A DNA stretch of 11,137 nt from Chitinophagaceae bacterium (GCA_023251335.1 JAHEZA010000003.1:12017-23153); one strand, 5' to 3'. Positions 1 through 7,304 are shown, counted from the first letter of the stretch. Numbers and translations are program-made. The notes: generated by a model from the sequence alone, not told the origin.

Positions 1-219
1 TGAAGAATCCATCACTATTTCATCTGAATAGGTTATGGTTATTAATTGCGCGAGTGAGTTTATTTGCTGAATAACGACAGGAGTTTCTTCAATATTTATT
101 GGTTTACTGCTAAAGATATTTTTAAAAGAAGGCAACAGATTAATCTTCTGCAACAAAAAAATGATCAACAGTATTACCGCAATAATAACCGCTATTCTCT
201 TTAAAAAATTCAACATCAT
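1..219 (-). CDS. DUF4230-type membrane-anchored protein, N-terminal part (runs off left edge)
   Basis: Reading the minus strand from ATG at 219 gives 73 codons open to the window edge, so only the N-terminus is visible. Residues 5-24 form a hydrophobic segment after a short basic start (MMLNFLKR), which fits an inner-membrane anchor or uncleaved signal. After it, residues 44-73 (IEETPVVIQQINSLAQLITI...) resemble the start of the DUF4230 domain and align loosely with residues 33-52 of the upstream gene, so the two look like paralogues. The start overlaps the stop of that gene as ATGA, implying translational coupling. DUF4230 has no established function that I know of; a role in the cell envelope is inference from the membrane segment. 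A second ATG directly follows the first, so the exact start could be 216. Confidence 0.7.
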   Translation of the reverse strand, partial: MMLNFLKRIAVIIAVILLIIFLLQKINLLPSFKNIFSSKPINIEETPVVIQQINSLAQLITITYSDEIVMDSS

Positions 220-788
220 TGCAATAGATGTTTTTGCGGTGAGAAATTAATTTCTATATTTTTGAACCCTTCTTTTTGTAAAAAACTATTTATAAAAAGT
301 GTCGCATTCGTTTCCGCGGTTACAAATATTCCCAGCGAATCGGCGCTCTCTTTTATTTGTTTTTCGGCCTGGGCAGCCAGATCATTTTTTTCCTGCGAAG
401 AAAACTTGTCCCTGAATAAAGACACTTCCTGGTAGGCTGTTTTGATGTCTTCGGGTTTTATGTTGATATAAATCAGACGTGCATGAGGCAACGTAACAGA
501 TATATTTTCATTATCAATATGAATGTCCGATTCGGTAAGTTTGGATAAGTCAATTCCCGCTACCAAAGACGCTTTGCAGGTCATTAATATTTTTCGGTCG
601 CCTACCTTGTACCACGTGTTATCATCGTTGGCTTTAATAATTTTGGTAACTATATATTCCGACGTAGCCAGTTCGCTCAGATTCTGCAAACCCAACACCT
701 GCTGCATTTTAGAAGGTTCTTTTTTTGAAGAACATGTAACAGCAGATAAAGAAAAACAAAGTATCATGACAGCAAATGAAAATCGCAT
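216..788 (-). CDS. DUF4230 family putative lipoprotein
   Basis: This 190-residue protein begins with a signal-like segment (residues 1-18) ending at Cys19 in SAVTC-SSKKE. The cysteine followed by a polar, charged stretch suggests a lipoprotein, although AVTC is a poor match to the classical lipobox. The remainder, from about residue 33 (LQNLSELATSEY) to 182, has the arrangement of DUF4230 proteins: an N-terminal LSEL/T-EY strand, a central beta-rich part with DRKILMTCKASLVAGIDLSKL (65-84 region), and a C-terminal helix pair (KNDLAAQAEKQIKESA) before a final strand. The function of the family is unknown to me. It is the first gene of a minus-strand pair, overlapping the next DUF4230 gene by four bases, and is divergent from ispD across 87 bp. 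The family call rests on remembered pattern, not a search. Confidence 0.75.
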   Translation of the reverse strand: MRFSFAVMILCFSLSAVTCSSKKEPSKMQQVLGLQNLSELATSEYIVTKIIKANDDNTWYKVGDRKILMTCKASLVAGIDLSKLTESDIHIDNENISVTLPHARLIYINIKPEDIKTAYQEVSLFRDKFSSQEKNDLAAQAEKQIKESADSLGIFVTAETNATLFINSFLQKEGFKNIEINFSPQKHLLQ

Positions 789-839
789 AATGCAATTTAC
801 TAAAAGGCAATTAGTTCATATCACTTTCATTGATTCTGT

Positions 840-847
840 TAACTTTG
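840..847 (+). promoter_or_regulatory. Putative -7 promoter box upstream of ispD
   Basis: TAACTTTG is a perfect match to the Bacteroidota -7 consensus TAnnTTTG, and sits 28 bp before the ispD start codon in the 87-bp divergent gap. No clear TTG-type -33 element is visible at the expected distance, so the call rests on the -7 box and its position only. Confidence 0.5.
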
Positions 848-875
848 CCGTTCAAAAAATAAGAAAGACGAAAGG

Positions 876-1559
876 ATGAAAAAGATCGCATTGATAGTTG
901 CCGGAGGTAATGGCTCAAGAATGAACAGTGATACGCCCAAGCAGTTTTTACTTTTAAAAAATAGACCTGTTTTATATTATAGCATTAAGTCGTTCCTGGA
1001 TGCGTTTGATGACCTTGAAATTATCCTGGTATTACCGGAAGAACACATTGCGTTGGGGCAGGAAATTATTGACGGCTATTTTGGCCGTTCAAAATTCAAA
1101 ATTACTGCCGGAGGGCGAACCAGGTTTCACTCCGTAAAGAACGGGCTTTCGTTAGTACATGAGGATGAAGCAATTATTTTTGTACATGATGGCGTCCGCT
1201 GCTTAATCACTCCTGCACTTATAAAAAATTGTTATGAAGCTGCATTAAAATCTGGCACCGCGATTCCTGTAATCTCTTGTCGCGATAGTGTGAGAATGCT
1301 GACGTCTAATGGAAATAAAGTCGTAAATAGAAATAAGGTAAAGTTGGTACAAACGCCTCAAACTTTTCATAGTAAGATTTTATTGCCGGCTTTTGCTATT
1401 GATTACAAAGAACAGTTTACGGACGAAGCGACCGTGGCAGAAGCTTACGGAATGAAAGTAACGTTGGTAGAAGGCGAAATAAATAATATTAAGATAACAA
1501 CGCAGGAGGATTTATTGCTTGCCGAACATATTTTGAATACTCAATTGCCTGGCTCATGA
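876..1559 (+). CDS. ispD: 2-C-methyl-D-erythritol 4-phosphate cytidylyltransferase (IspD)
   Basis: IspD transfers CMP from CTP to 2-C-methyl-D-erythritol 4-phosphate, giving CDP-methylerythritol and pyrophosphate in the cytosolic MEP pathway of isoprenoid synthesis. The 227 residues match the usual length (about 225-240). The N-terminal nucleotide-binding loop is at residues 8-24 (VAGGNGSRMNSDTPKQF), with Arg15 and Lys22 as the likely catalytic pair. HDGVR (104-108), QTPQTF (159-164), TDEATVAE (182-189) and NNIKITTQEDL (203-213, with Lys206) are the other family blocks. HDGVR is followed by Cys rather than the Pro common in this family. The start at ATG 876 is preceded directly by an AGGA-like tract and puts the nucleotide loop in the right place. 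The stop overlaps the next gene as ATGA. TarI-type cytidylyltransferases are related, but no tar/teichoic genes are nearby, so IspD is preferred. Confidence 0.93.
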   Translation: MKKIALIVAGGNGSRMNSDTPKQFLLLKNRPVLYYSIKSFLDAFDDLEIILVLPEEHIALGQEIIDGYFGRSKFKITAGGRTRFHSVKNGLSLVHEDEAIIFVHDGVRCLITPALIKNCYEAALKSGTAIPVISCRDSVRMLTSNGNKVVNRNKVKLVQTPQTFHSKILLPAFAIDYKEQFTDEATVAEAYGMKVTLVEGEINNIKITTQEDLLLAEHILNTQLPGS

Positions 1560-2386
1560 AAGGATTGCACCGATTAAAAGAGGCATGGAATAAAGCAGTT
1601 TTCTGTTATACTGTTACCAAAGACTTATCATCTTTTCTTTCGCTTATTTGGTTCACTAAATTATACAGGCTGCGAAAAAAGTCAACGATAGATAAAAGCT
1701 ACCAGGAAAATTATTTTTCAATTTCTTTAGCAGCATTCCCCGGTAAAAAAATTTTTTTAAGAACTTACGCGGGAGACATTGATATTTTTTATGAAATCTT
1801 TTTTACAGAAATTTATAAGTTGGATGAGATATCAGACGATGTTGTTGTAATTGACGCAGGAGCTAATGTGGGATTTGCTGCTTTATATTTTTTAAATAAG
1901 ATGTCCAATGCCACTGTTTATTGCATAGAACCCGATCCGGATAATTTTATTTTTTTGCAAAAAAATCTAAAAGCAGAAATAAAAAGTGGTCAGATAAAAA
2001 CCGTATTGGCTGGGCTTTCAGACAAGGATGGATTTATGAATCTGCAAACCAACGGTCTAAAATATAATGCAAGCCTTGTAAAAACTCCTTCCAAAAATTC
2101 GATTGAGGTAAATACTTACACGGTCGAAACTTTTTTGAAAAAACATGTTCCCGGCAGGGTCAATATTTTTAAAATCGATATTGAAGGAGCTGAAGAGAGC
2201 ATTTTTGCAAGTGATATTTCGTGGCTAAAAAAAATCGATGCAATGCTGATTGAGTTTCATTCAGAAAAAATTCAAAAAATGTGTTTTGAAAAACTGCTAC
2301 TTCAAAATTTTTATTTCGAACCTCAAATAAAAAGAGAGAATACAGATGTTTTTATGTTCAGAAAAAAACAGGAAAGGACACAATGA
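1556..2386 (+). CDS. FkbM-family SAM-dependent methyltransferase
   Basis: This 276-residue protein is a predicted S-adenosylmethionine-dependent O-methyltransferase of the FkbM type. The Rossmann-fold motif I is at residues 97-107 (VVIDAGANVGF), the acidic motif II ending the second strand is at 123-130 (CIEPDPDN), and the FkbM block FKIDIEGAE is at 205-213, followed by an MLIEFH strand at 230-235. The first 90 residues are less conserved and precede the catalytic domain. FkbM enzymes methylate sugars, polyketides and other small molecules; the substrate here cannot be read from sequence. The gene starts inside the last codons of ispD (ATGA overlap), so the two are translated together, but a shared pathway is not implied. 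It converges with the FemAB-like gene across 40 bp, in which I see no clear terminator. Confidence 0.85.
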   Translation: MKGLHRLKEAWNKAVFCYTVTKDLSSFLSLIWFTKLYRLRKKSTIDKSYQENYFSISLAAFPGKKIFLRTYAGDIDIFYEIFFTEIYKLDEISDDVVVIDAGANVGFAALYFLNKMSNATVYCIEPDPDNFIFLQKNLKAEIKSGQIKTVLAGLSDKDGFMNLQTNGLKYNASLVKTPSKNSIEVNTYTVETFLKKHVPGRVNIFKIDIEGAEESIFASDISWLKKIDAMLIEFHSEKIQKMCFEKLLLQNFYFEPQIKRENTDVFMFRKKQERTQ

Positions 2387-2426
2387 AATCCGGTATCAAA
2401 TGCTATAAGATTTTAGATCGCGAGTC

Positions 2427-3344
2427 TCACTTTAATAATTTTAGGGGCCAGGGAAGCCTGTTTAATTTTAAATGATGATAATGCATCCGTACAGGATTGA
2501 ACTGGCTATTAAAAAAGGCAATGCCTTTTTTATCTGAGCCTTCAAAACGGAAAATGCGGTTAGTGTCAGCATGATCTTTAATTGCTGCATCCGTTAATAG
2601 ATAAAACGCACCGGTGTCCTTTCCTTCCTGATTGCTTCCGCCAATTACTGAATAGACAAATTTTTCGTCTTTTAAAACCATATAGGAAGCAACGATCTCT
2701 TCATTCTTTTTCGCGAGATAAGTAGCGGCTTGCCCGTTTTTGAAAGCAGTGTCTGTGGCGCTAAGCAGGCGTTGGTAATCTGCTGAAGTAATCTCTTTGT
2801 GCTCAGATTTATAATTTCTTTTATAGAAATCAATTACATCATTAGGTGGGCAGTTATTTGTAATTTCAATTTTATTTTCTGCTGCTTTTTTTAGCATGCG
2901 GGTTGCAAGTCTTTTGTATTGCTTCCGGATGCCATCATAATTTTTATTCAAATCCAATAGAAAATTAGTTCTTTTTGTTAGTTTGCTGTTTTTTAAATTG
3001 ACTTTATCAGGATTAAAAATATTCTCTTTAAAATCTATATCCGCATATTTGAACTGAACAGGAATTGCGTTTAAAAGTTGATTTACTGTTCCATCTGATA
3101 CATTTCCAAAAATACCAAGTGAGCCAATGAAAAAAGGTTGATATAGATAATGAAATCCATATTTTTTTTTCCGGGCGAGGGGCATCAAAACTTCGTAATC
3201 ATTCAGAACAAGCGCATCCCAATTTTCAGCCATTGCATCAAGAAAAAATGAATACGCATAGATCAGTCCGTTGGCTGAATGTTTAATGCAGCGATCCCAT
3301 TTTGGGCGATCAATATTTTCATTTCTTATGTAAGCAATCTTCAT
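2427..3344 (-). CDS. FemAB/GNAT-like acyltransferase-fold protein
   Basis: This 305-residue protein has no signal peptide and is probably cytoplasmic. Its layout is that of the FemAB-like/GNAT-fold proteins common in Bacteroidota: an N-terminal acyltransferase-like half (residues 1-125, with the LYQPFFIGSLGIFG block at 67-80), a basic helical segment (140-155, RKQYKRLATRMLKKA), and a C-terminal GNAT-like half. In the latter, IVASYMVLKDEKFVYSVIGGS (217-237 region) resembles the central strands of the fold, and FRFEGSDKKGIAFFNSQF (265-282) resembles the conserved block seen in such proteins. FemAB relatives transfer aminoacyl groups from tRNA to peptidoglycan precursors, but many Bacteroidota members have unknown acceptors, so no reaction is assigned. 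It follows the M1 peptidase gene by 22 bp on the same strand and is likely cotranscribed with it. Confidence 0.65.
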   Translation of the reverse strand: MKIAYIRNENIDRPKWDRCIKHSANGLIYAYSFFLDAMAENWDALVLNDYEVLMPLARKKKYGFHYLYQPFFIGSLGIFGNVSDGTVNQLLNAIPVQFKYADIDFKENIFNPDKVNLKNSKLTKRTNFLLDLNKNYDGIRKQYKRLATRMLKKAAENKIEITNNCPPNDVIDFYKRNYKSEHKEITSADYQRLLSATDTAFKNGQAATYLAKKNEEIVASYMVLKDEKFVYSVIGGSNQEGKDTGAFYLLTDAAIKDHADTNRIFRFEGSDKKGIAFFNSQFNPVRMHYHHLKLNRLPWPLKLLK

Positions 3345-3366
3345 AAGTATTTTTTTCTGATCAACA

Positions 3367-6306
3367 TCAAAGCCCCGGTAAATCTATATAATTACTCAAA
3401 CGAAAATTTTGAATATCGATACTGAATGTAATTTTTCTAACAAATTTATTCGCCTCTTTATCTGTTTTTAAATAATCTTTAAAATCATTGCTGTAAATGA
3501 GAGGCGCATATACATTCAACAGATTTTTAAACAGCGATAGTTGAATGCCGCCAACATAAAGGAACCGGGTGAGCGCAGAATTCGCTTCCCACGCATCAGC
3601 ATAAGTTCCCGCATCGAAAAATATTTTTATTGGCAGCTTAAATGGGAATAAATTATTAGGTAGTGTGGTACTTAAATTAATTGCTGCAATCCAATTATCC
3701 GATTGTCCTTGTAGGTTGGATGGATCTAGTCTGAATTTCAGCCCACCCGTGTTTGGTATCATAATTTGTTGCGCGGCTATCCCGTCATTTGCAATAGGGA
3801 TGTCGCCATAAGAAGTGAAAGCGCTCCTTCCCAGAAAATAATTGCTGTACGTGTAGTCGTCTGAACCGTTGCCGCCTAATAATTTTGGTTGATACCGGTA
3901 TGTATTGCTAAAATCTTTTGATCCCAGGTATCCAAATTTAGAAGCGAAAAATCGCGTTTGGAATCCGCCACCTTTCGGGTAATTGAAAAAGTAATTTCCG
4001 GTAAGATTGAGCCTGTAAAAACCGTTACCTTGTTGTAACTGAATTTGATAATCGTATGGGTATAGCGCCCGCCGGTTTTCTGAATTGAAGGTAATCTGGT
4101 TAACGTATCTGCCTGTATTAATTAATGAGTTAGGATAAGATATTGAACTATCGCTTCCCGCTTTATAAGAATAGCCGTCAAAGTTTTTTTCACCAATAAT
4201 ATATGAACGAAAATCGAGCCAGGTGCTGATTTTATCTCCTGCTTTTGTTCTAAAATAGATTTTAAGATAAGGGACTATTTTCTGAAAATTTTCAAAAATA
4301 TTTTTTCCTGCTGTGTCTAAACTGTGATTATCTGAAAATTTACTTCCATTAATCCCAATCACAATTTTTTCAAAATGATTATCAGGATACCAATGATAAT
4401 TAATGCCACCCAACCCGCTGAATGTTTTGCTACCAGTGGAATACAGTGGAGCAACAAAAAACTGCAATTTCTCTTCAGGCAACGTATAATTGTGTATCAA
4501 TCCTCCTATCATCAATTTATCATAATTGTTATAGCCCAGCGCCGGAGATAAAAACAGGTATCTGTATTTGTCCGTGTTTTCAAGGTTAAAAAAAGCAGAA
4601 ATCTTAAACGGTCTTTTTTGATAATTTTTCAGGCTTCCTTTTTTTGTTAATAAGGAAAAAATCGAATCAACATTTTTCCTGCTTACATCTTCCACCACTT
4701 TTTTAAAATCTTCGGGATAAGGATGTTTAAATTTCCATTGGTTATAGTACTCATGAAGACAGCTATCAAACAAATCTTTTCTCACAAACGTTTCCAGTTC
4801 TTTCATCCACAAACCCGTCTTGTAATATGCGATTGCGTCATAGTTCGTTTCTGTAAAATCTGCCGAAGGTGTTTCAATTGGCTGGTCTTTCTTTGAAGCA
4901 ACCTGCGTCCGGTAAATCAGCGCAGAAAAATCATCTGGAATTTTTTTTCTGAAGAATCCTTTTGCGCTTTGGCTTTCTTCAGGATGAAATAATTTTTCAT
5001 ACCGATTGTCGAAATAGGTGTTCATCCCTTCGTCCATCCATGGATGCTCCCGTTCGTTACTGGCAAGGATGCCGTAAACCCAGTTGTGGCCTACCTCATG
5101 TTCAATGGTAAGGTCTAAAGATTTTTCATCGGGCATTGGAGAAATACTGGTAATGGTGGGATATTCCATTCCTCCGCTAAAACCCATTTTTGCCTCTACA
5201 GCGGTGACGACAGGGTAAGGGTAATCTCCCAGCCATTTGCTGCGGGCGCGTATAGTGTTTTTTATAGATTGAATACTATTTTTCCACACAGGTTGGCCAG
5301 AAGGTGTAAAAAACGCCCATGTATTAATAATTCTTCCTGAAGCCAATTGAATCGTATCATATTTTACGATAAAACTTTTATCGGCAAACCATGCAAAATC
5401 ATGAACATTATCCTGGATATAAGTAAGTGTTTTAGTTTTTTCTGGTGTAATGATTGGCGGAGAAGGTGGCAGTTTTTTCTTTTTTTGGGTTGTGGGCTGG
5501 TATCTCTTTTTGACTTTTTTCTTTTTAATATCAGTAATTACCGGTTCATCGCTTTTTTCGCTTTGCTTTGTGTTTTCGGCATTTTGTAAATGAGCCGTTT
5601 CTGACTGCTCATTATTCATTGCTTTTTTCTTAAGCCATTTGAGTTCATCCTCATTCTGCAGTTCGCCCGTGGCGGCTATCACATAATCTGCAGGAACAGT
5701 AATCTGTACATTAAAATTACCAAACTCACCGTAAAATTCTCCCTGGTCAAGGTAAGGCATTGGGTGCCAGCCTTTGTCGTCATATACTGCCGGTTTTGGA
5801 TACCATTGCGTGATCTGGTAGGTATGACCAATATATCCGCCGCGTGAAAAATTGAAAGGAATCTTTTCGTGAAACGGAGTAGTAATTTTTATCGTCCGGC
5901 CTGGCAGAAGTGGCAACGGTAAAATCAGTTTTACTACGTCAATATATAATGCATGGTCTTGTAAATTTGCGGTGATTCCATCCACCTTGAAATCCAGGCG
6001 ATTGATGTATCCACGTTTGTCCTCATCACTAAAATAGAAATCTGTCCTGCCGAGTTTCAACATTTGTTCGCTAAAAGCAGTCCGGTCATTTTTGTAAGCA
6101 TTTGGCCATAGGTGAAACCAGATATAATGAAGCGTATCGGGGGAATTATTCGTATAATCAATAATTTCAAATGCATCCAGTGTATTTTTATCGTCATGAA
6201 GTGTTACACTGATATTGTAGTTGACTTGTTGTTGAAAATATTTTGTTTGGCAAATTGAATGGGGTAGCCGGGAAAAAAGAAAGCAGACCAGAAAAAGTTT
6301 TTTCAA
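3367..6306 (-). CDS. Secreted M1-family zinc metallopeptidase with C-terminal barrel-like domain
   Basis: The 979-residue product begins with a Sec-type signal (residues 1-19 or so, MKKLFLVCFLF...). The N-terminal beta domain of M1 aminopeptidases follows (about 25-220). The catalytic domain has the exopeptidase motif GGMEY (378-382), the zinc site HEVGH (403-407) with the third ligand Glu426 exactly 18 residues on (WMDEG), and a YYKTG tyrosine block (494-498). It therefore looks catalytically intact and probably trims peptides outside the cytoplasm. Residues about 222-293 are a Lys-, Gln- and Pro-rich insertion inside the N-terminal domain. Residues about 565-979 are rich in alternating aromatic strands and contain LLGGNGS (809-815) and FFDAG (896-900), suggesting an outer-membrane barrel. 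The start is TTG at 6304-6306: no in-frame ATG exists before the upstream stop at 6355-6357, and this choice gives a proper signal peptide. Confidence 0.88.
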   Translation of the reverse strand: MKKLFLVCFLFSRLPHSICQTKYFQQQVNYNISVTLHDDKNTLDAFEIIDYTNNSPDTLHYIWFHLWPNAYKNDRTAFSEQMLKLGRTDFYFSDEDKRGYINRLDFKVDGITANLQDHALYIDVVKLILPLPLLPGRTIKITTPFHEKIPFNFSRGGYIGHTYQITQWYPKPAVYDDKGWHPMPYLDQGEFYGEFGNFNVQITVPADYVIAATGELQNEDELKWLKKKAMNNEQSETAHLQNAENTKQSEKSDEPVITDIKKKKVKKRYQPTTQKKKKLPPSPPIITPEKTKTLTYIQDNVHDFAWFADKSFIVKYDTIQLASGRIINTWAFFTPSGQPVWKNSIQSIKNTIRARSKWLGDYPYPVVTAVEAKMGFSGGMEYPTITSISPMPDEKSLDLTIEHEVGHNWVYGILASNEREHPWMDEGMNTYFDNRYEKLFHPEESQSAKGFFRKKIPDDFSALIYRTQVASKKDQPIETPSADFTETNYDAIAYYKTGLWMKELETFVRKDLFDSCLHEYYNQWKFKHPYPEDFKKVVEDVSRKNVDSIFSLLTKKGSLKNYQKRPFKISAFFNLENTDKYRYLFLSPALGYNNYDKLMIGGLIHNYTLPEEKLQFFVAPLYSTGSKTFSGLGGINYHWYPDNHFEKIVIGINGSKFSDNHSLDTAGKNIFENFQKIVPYLKIYFRTKAGDKISTWLDFRSYIIGEKNFDGYSYKAGSDSSISYPNSLINTGRYVNQITFNSENRRALYPYDYQIQLQQGNGFYRLNLTGNYFFNYPKGGGFQTRFFASKFGYLGSKDFSNTYRYQPKLLGGNGSDDYTYSNYFLGRSAFTSYGDIPIANDGIAAQQIMIPNTGGLKFRLDPSNLQGQSDNWIAAINLSTTLPNNLFPFKLPIKIFFDAGTYADAWEANSALTRFLYVGGIQLSLFKNLLNVYAPLIYSNDFKDYLKTDKEANKFVRKITFSIDIQNFRLSNYIDLPGL

Positions 6307-6638
6307 AACGATTATTTCATCAAATATAAATAATAATAGGAACTGACTTGTCGCTTAATACGTAGAAAGACAGTATCGCTTTTTTGAAACGAAAATTTGT
6401 TGCAAATCTTACGTCAAAGAATCTACTTTTGACTCCGTTAACATTGTGATATTAAAAAACTAAAAATTTTTGTGAAAAAAAAGTTTCAAATTCAAATAAA
6501 AGTCTACCTTTATACTTTGTTAATGGGTTTAGTGTGTTTTTCTTTTGGCTGATGTTGCTTTTATTCAGGTTTCTTCAGTTCATTGTAGCTACTGATTCAT
6601 TAATAGTTATCTTAATTTATTAAACAAAAGTTTTTACA
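6307..6638. other. 332-bp divergent intergenic region between the M1 peptidase and RRM genes
   Basis: This AT-rich stretch has no convincing gene. It holds a -7-like box for the M1 gene (minus strand, 6321-6328). On the plus strand, the box-like sequences TACCTTTA (6505-6512) and TATACTTTG (6511-6519) could start the RRM transcript; neither is a perfect TAnnTTTG, since the second has one extra spacer base. If used, they would give a leader of more than 100 nt before the RRM start codon. The leader is T-rich and has no Shine-Dalgarno sequence; the start codon is preceded by AAACAAAAGTTTTTACA. I see no strong hairpin in it. Confidence 0.45.
6321..6328 (-). promoter_or_regulatory. Putative -7 promoter box for the M1 peptidase gene
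   Basis: On the minus strand this reads TATATTTG, a perfect TAnnTTTG match, ending 14 bp before the TTG start codon. If used, the mRNA leader would be only a few bases long. No -33 TTG element is visible at the usual distance, and the local DNA is AT-rich, so chance is a real alternative. Confidence 0.4.
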
Positions 6639-7043
6639 ATGAACATTTATGTTGGCAATCTGAGTTGGTCGATGACTGATGACGATTTAAGTAATTTATT
6701 TACTCAGTATGGCACCGTTACAAGTGCAAAAATCCTTAAAGAAAAAAACACAGGCCGCAGCAAAGGCTTTGGTTTCGTAGAAATGGAAGACGATGATGCA
6801 GCAAAAACTGCAATCGCTACCTTAAACGAAAGCGAAGTACAGGGCCGTAAGTTGATTGTTAACGAATCGCAACCTCGTCCTGAAGGCAGCGGCTACAAGA
6901 GAAGCGGCGGCGGCGGATACGGTGGCGGCGGTGGTAACAGAGGCGGCGGTGGTTACGGCGGCGGCAGAGGCGGCGGCGGTGGCTATGGCGGCGGCAGAAG
7001 CAGCGGCGGCGGCTATGGCGGCGGTTACAACAAAGACTATTAA
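6639..7043 (+). CDS. RRM-type RNA-binding protein with glycine-rich tail
   Basis: This 134-residue protein consists of one RNA recognition motif (residues 1-77) and a Gly/Arg/Tyr tail (about 84-134). The RNP2 strand is IYVGNL (3-8), and the RNP1 strand is KGFGFVEM (42-49), carrying the aromatic residues that stack on RNA bases. The tail contains GGYGGGR-type repeats and resembles eukaryotic RGG/GYG-rich tails and those of cyanobacterial Rbp proteins. Single-RRM proteins of this kind are common in Bacteroidota and are proposed to bind mRNA; the specific targets are not visible here. The gene stands alone, with a long AT-rich upstream region and a strong terminator directly downstream, so it is probably a single-gene, highly expressed transcript. 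The start at ATG 6639 puts RNP2 at the usual position. The tail DNA is far richer in G and C than its surroundings because of GGC codons. Confidence 0.93.
   Translation: MNIYVGNLSWSMTDDDLSNLFTQYGTVTSAKILKEKNTGRSKGFGFVEMEDDDAAKTAIATLNESEVQGRKLIVNESQPRPEGSGYKRSGGGGYGGGGGNRGGGGYGGGRGGGGGYGGGRSSGGGYGGGYNKDY
6951..7028 (+). repeat. 30-bp tandem repeat encoding the glycine-rich tail (about 2.6 units)
   Basis: Units start at 6951, 6981 and 7011, each opening with GG(T/C)TA(C/T)GGCGGCGG. The first two units run the full 30 bp and the third is cut short by the end of the gene. They encode GYGGGRGGGG, GYGGGRSSGG and GYGGGY, a 10-residue period. The period keeps the reading frame, so copy number could vary by slippage without breaking the protein. 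Confidence 0.8.
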
Positions 7044-7065
7044 TCCTTTTCGATATCAGATTTTT

Positions 7066-7100
7066 AAATCCTTTTCATTTAAATGGGAAGGATTTTTTTT
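7066..7100 (+). terminator. Intrinsic terminator of the RRM gene
   Basis: The arm AAATCCTTTTCATTT (7066-7080) is directly followed by AAATGGGAAGGATTT (7081-7095). They pair along the full length with two G-U pairs, apart from the few central bases that form the loop. The 3' arm runs into a T tract reaching 7100. It begins 22 bp after the RRM stop codon, the expected place for a rho-independent terminator. Confidence 0.85.
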
Positions 7101-7304
7101 GTGCCGATTCCGGAGGGATTATTTGCTGGTATCTGAGTCTCCGACGGCGCGAGTTAACTTGGGTAAATAGCGATTTTTTAGCAATTGAATTTGCAGTAAA
7201 CCAACTTTTTCCTGGTATTTCTATTCCGGATTAGATGGGTGGTAGAATAAACTTATATTTTGAATTCCTAAAGTGTTAAGCTACGCTGGAAGGCAAAGGA
7301 AGTA

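Noticed and set aside
523..879. Open frame of 118 codons on the plus strand
   Set aside because: It lies mostly antisense to the DUF4230 gene and runs through the divergent promoter gap; its translation shows no family pattern.
2387..2426. Shared terminator between the converging FkbM and FemAB-like genes
   Set aside because: The 40-bp gap contains only a short TCGCGA palindrome and no stem followed by a T tract.
5347..5589. Plus-strand open frame of 80 codons opposite the M1 peptidase insertion
   Set aside because: It is Phe/Leu-rich only because it reads the complement of Lys codons in the insertion.
6856..7170. Open frame overlapping the RRM gene, translating as an alanine-rich protein
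   Set aside because: The alanine runs are the +1 reading of GGC-rich glycine codons; it continues through the terminator hairpin and has no recognisable domain.
7101..7304. A hidden gene or terminator between the RRM terminator and the sucD stop
   Set aside because: No start-to-stop frame with coding character is seen, and the only pairing, GGAAG with CTTCC around 7299-7321, is weak and spans the sucD stop codon.
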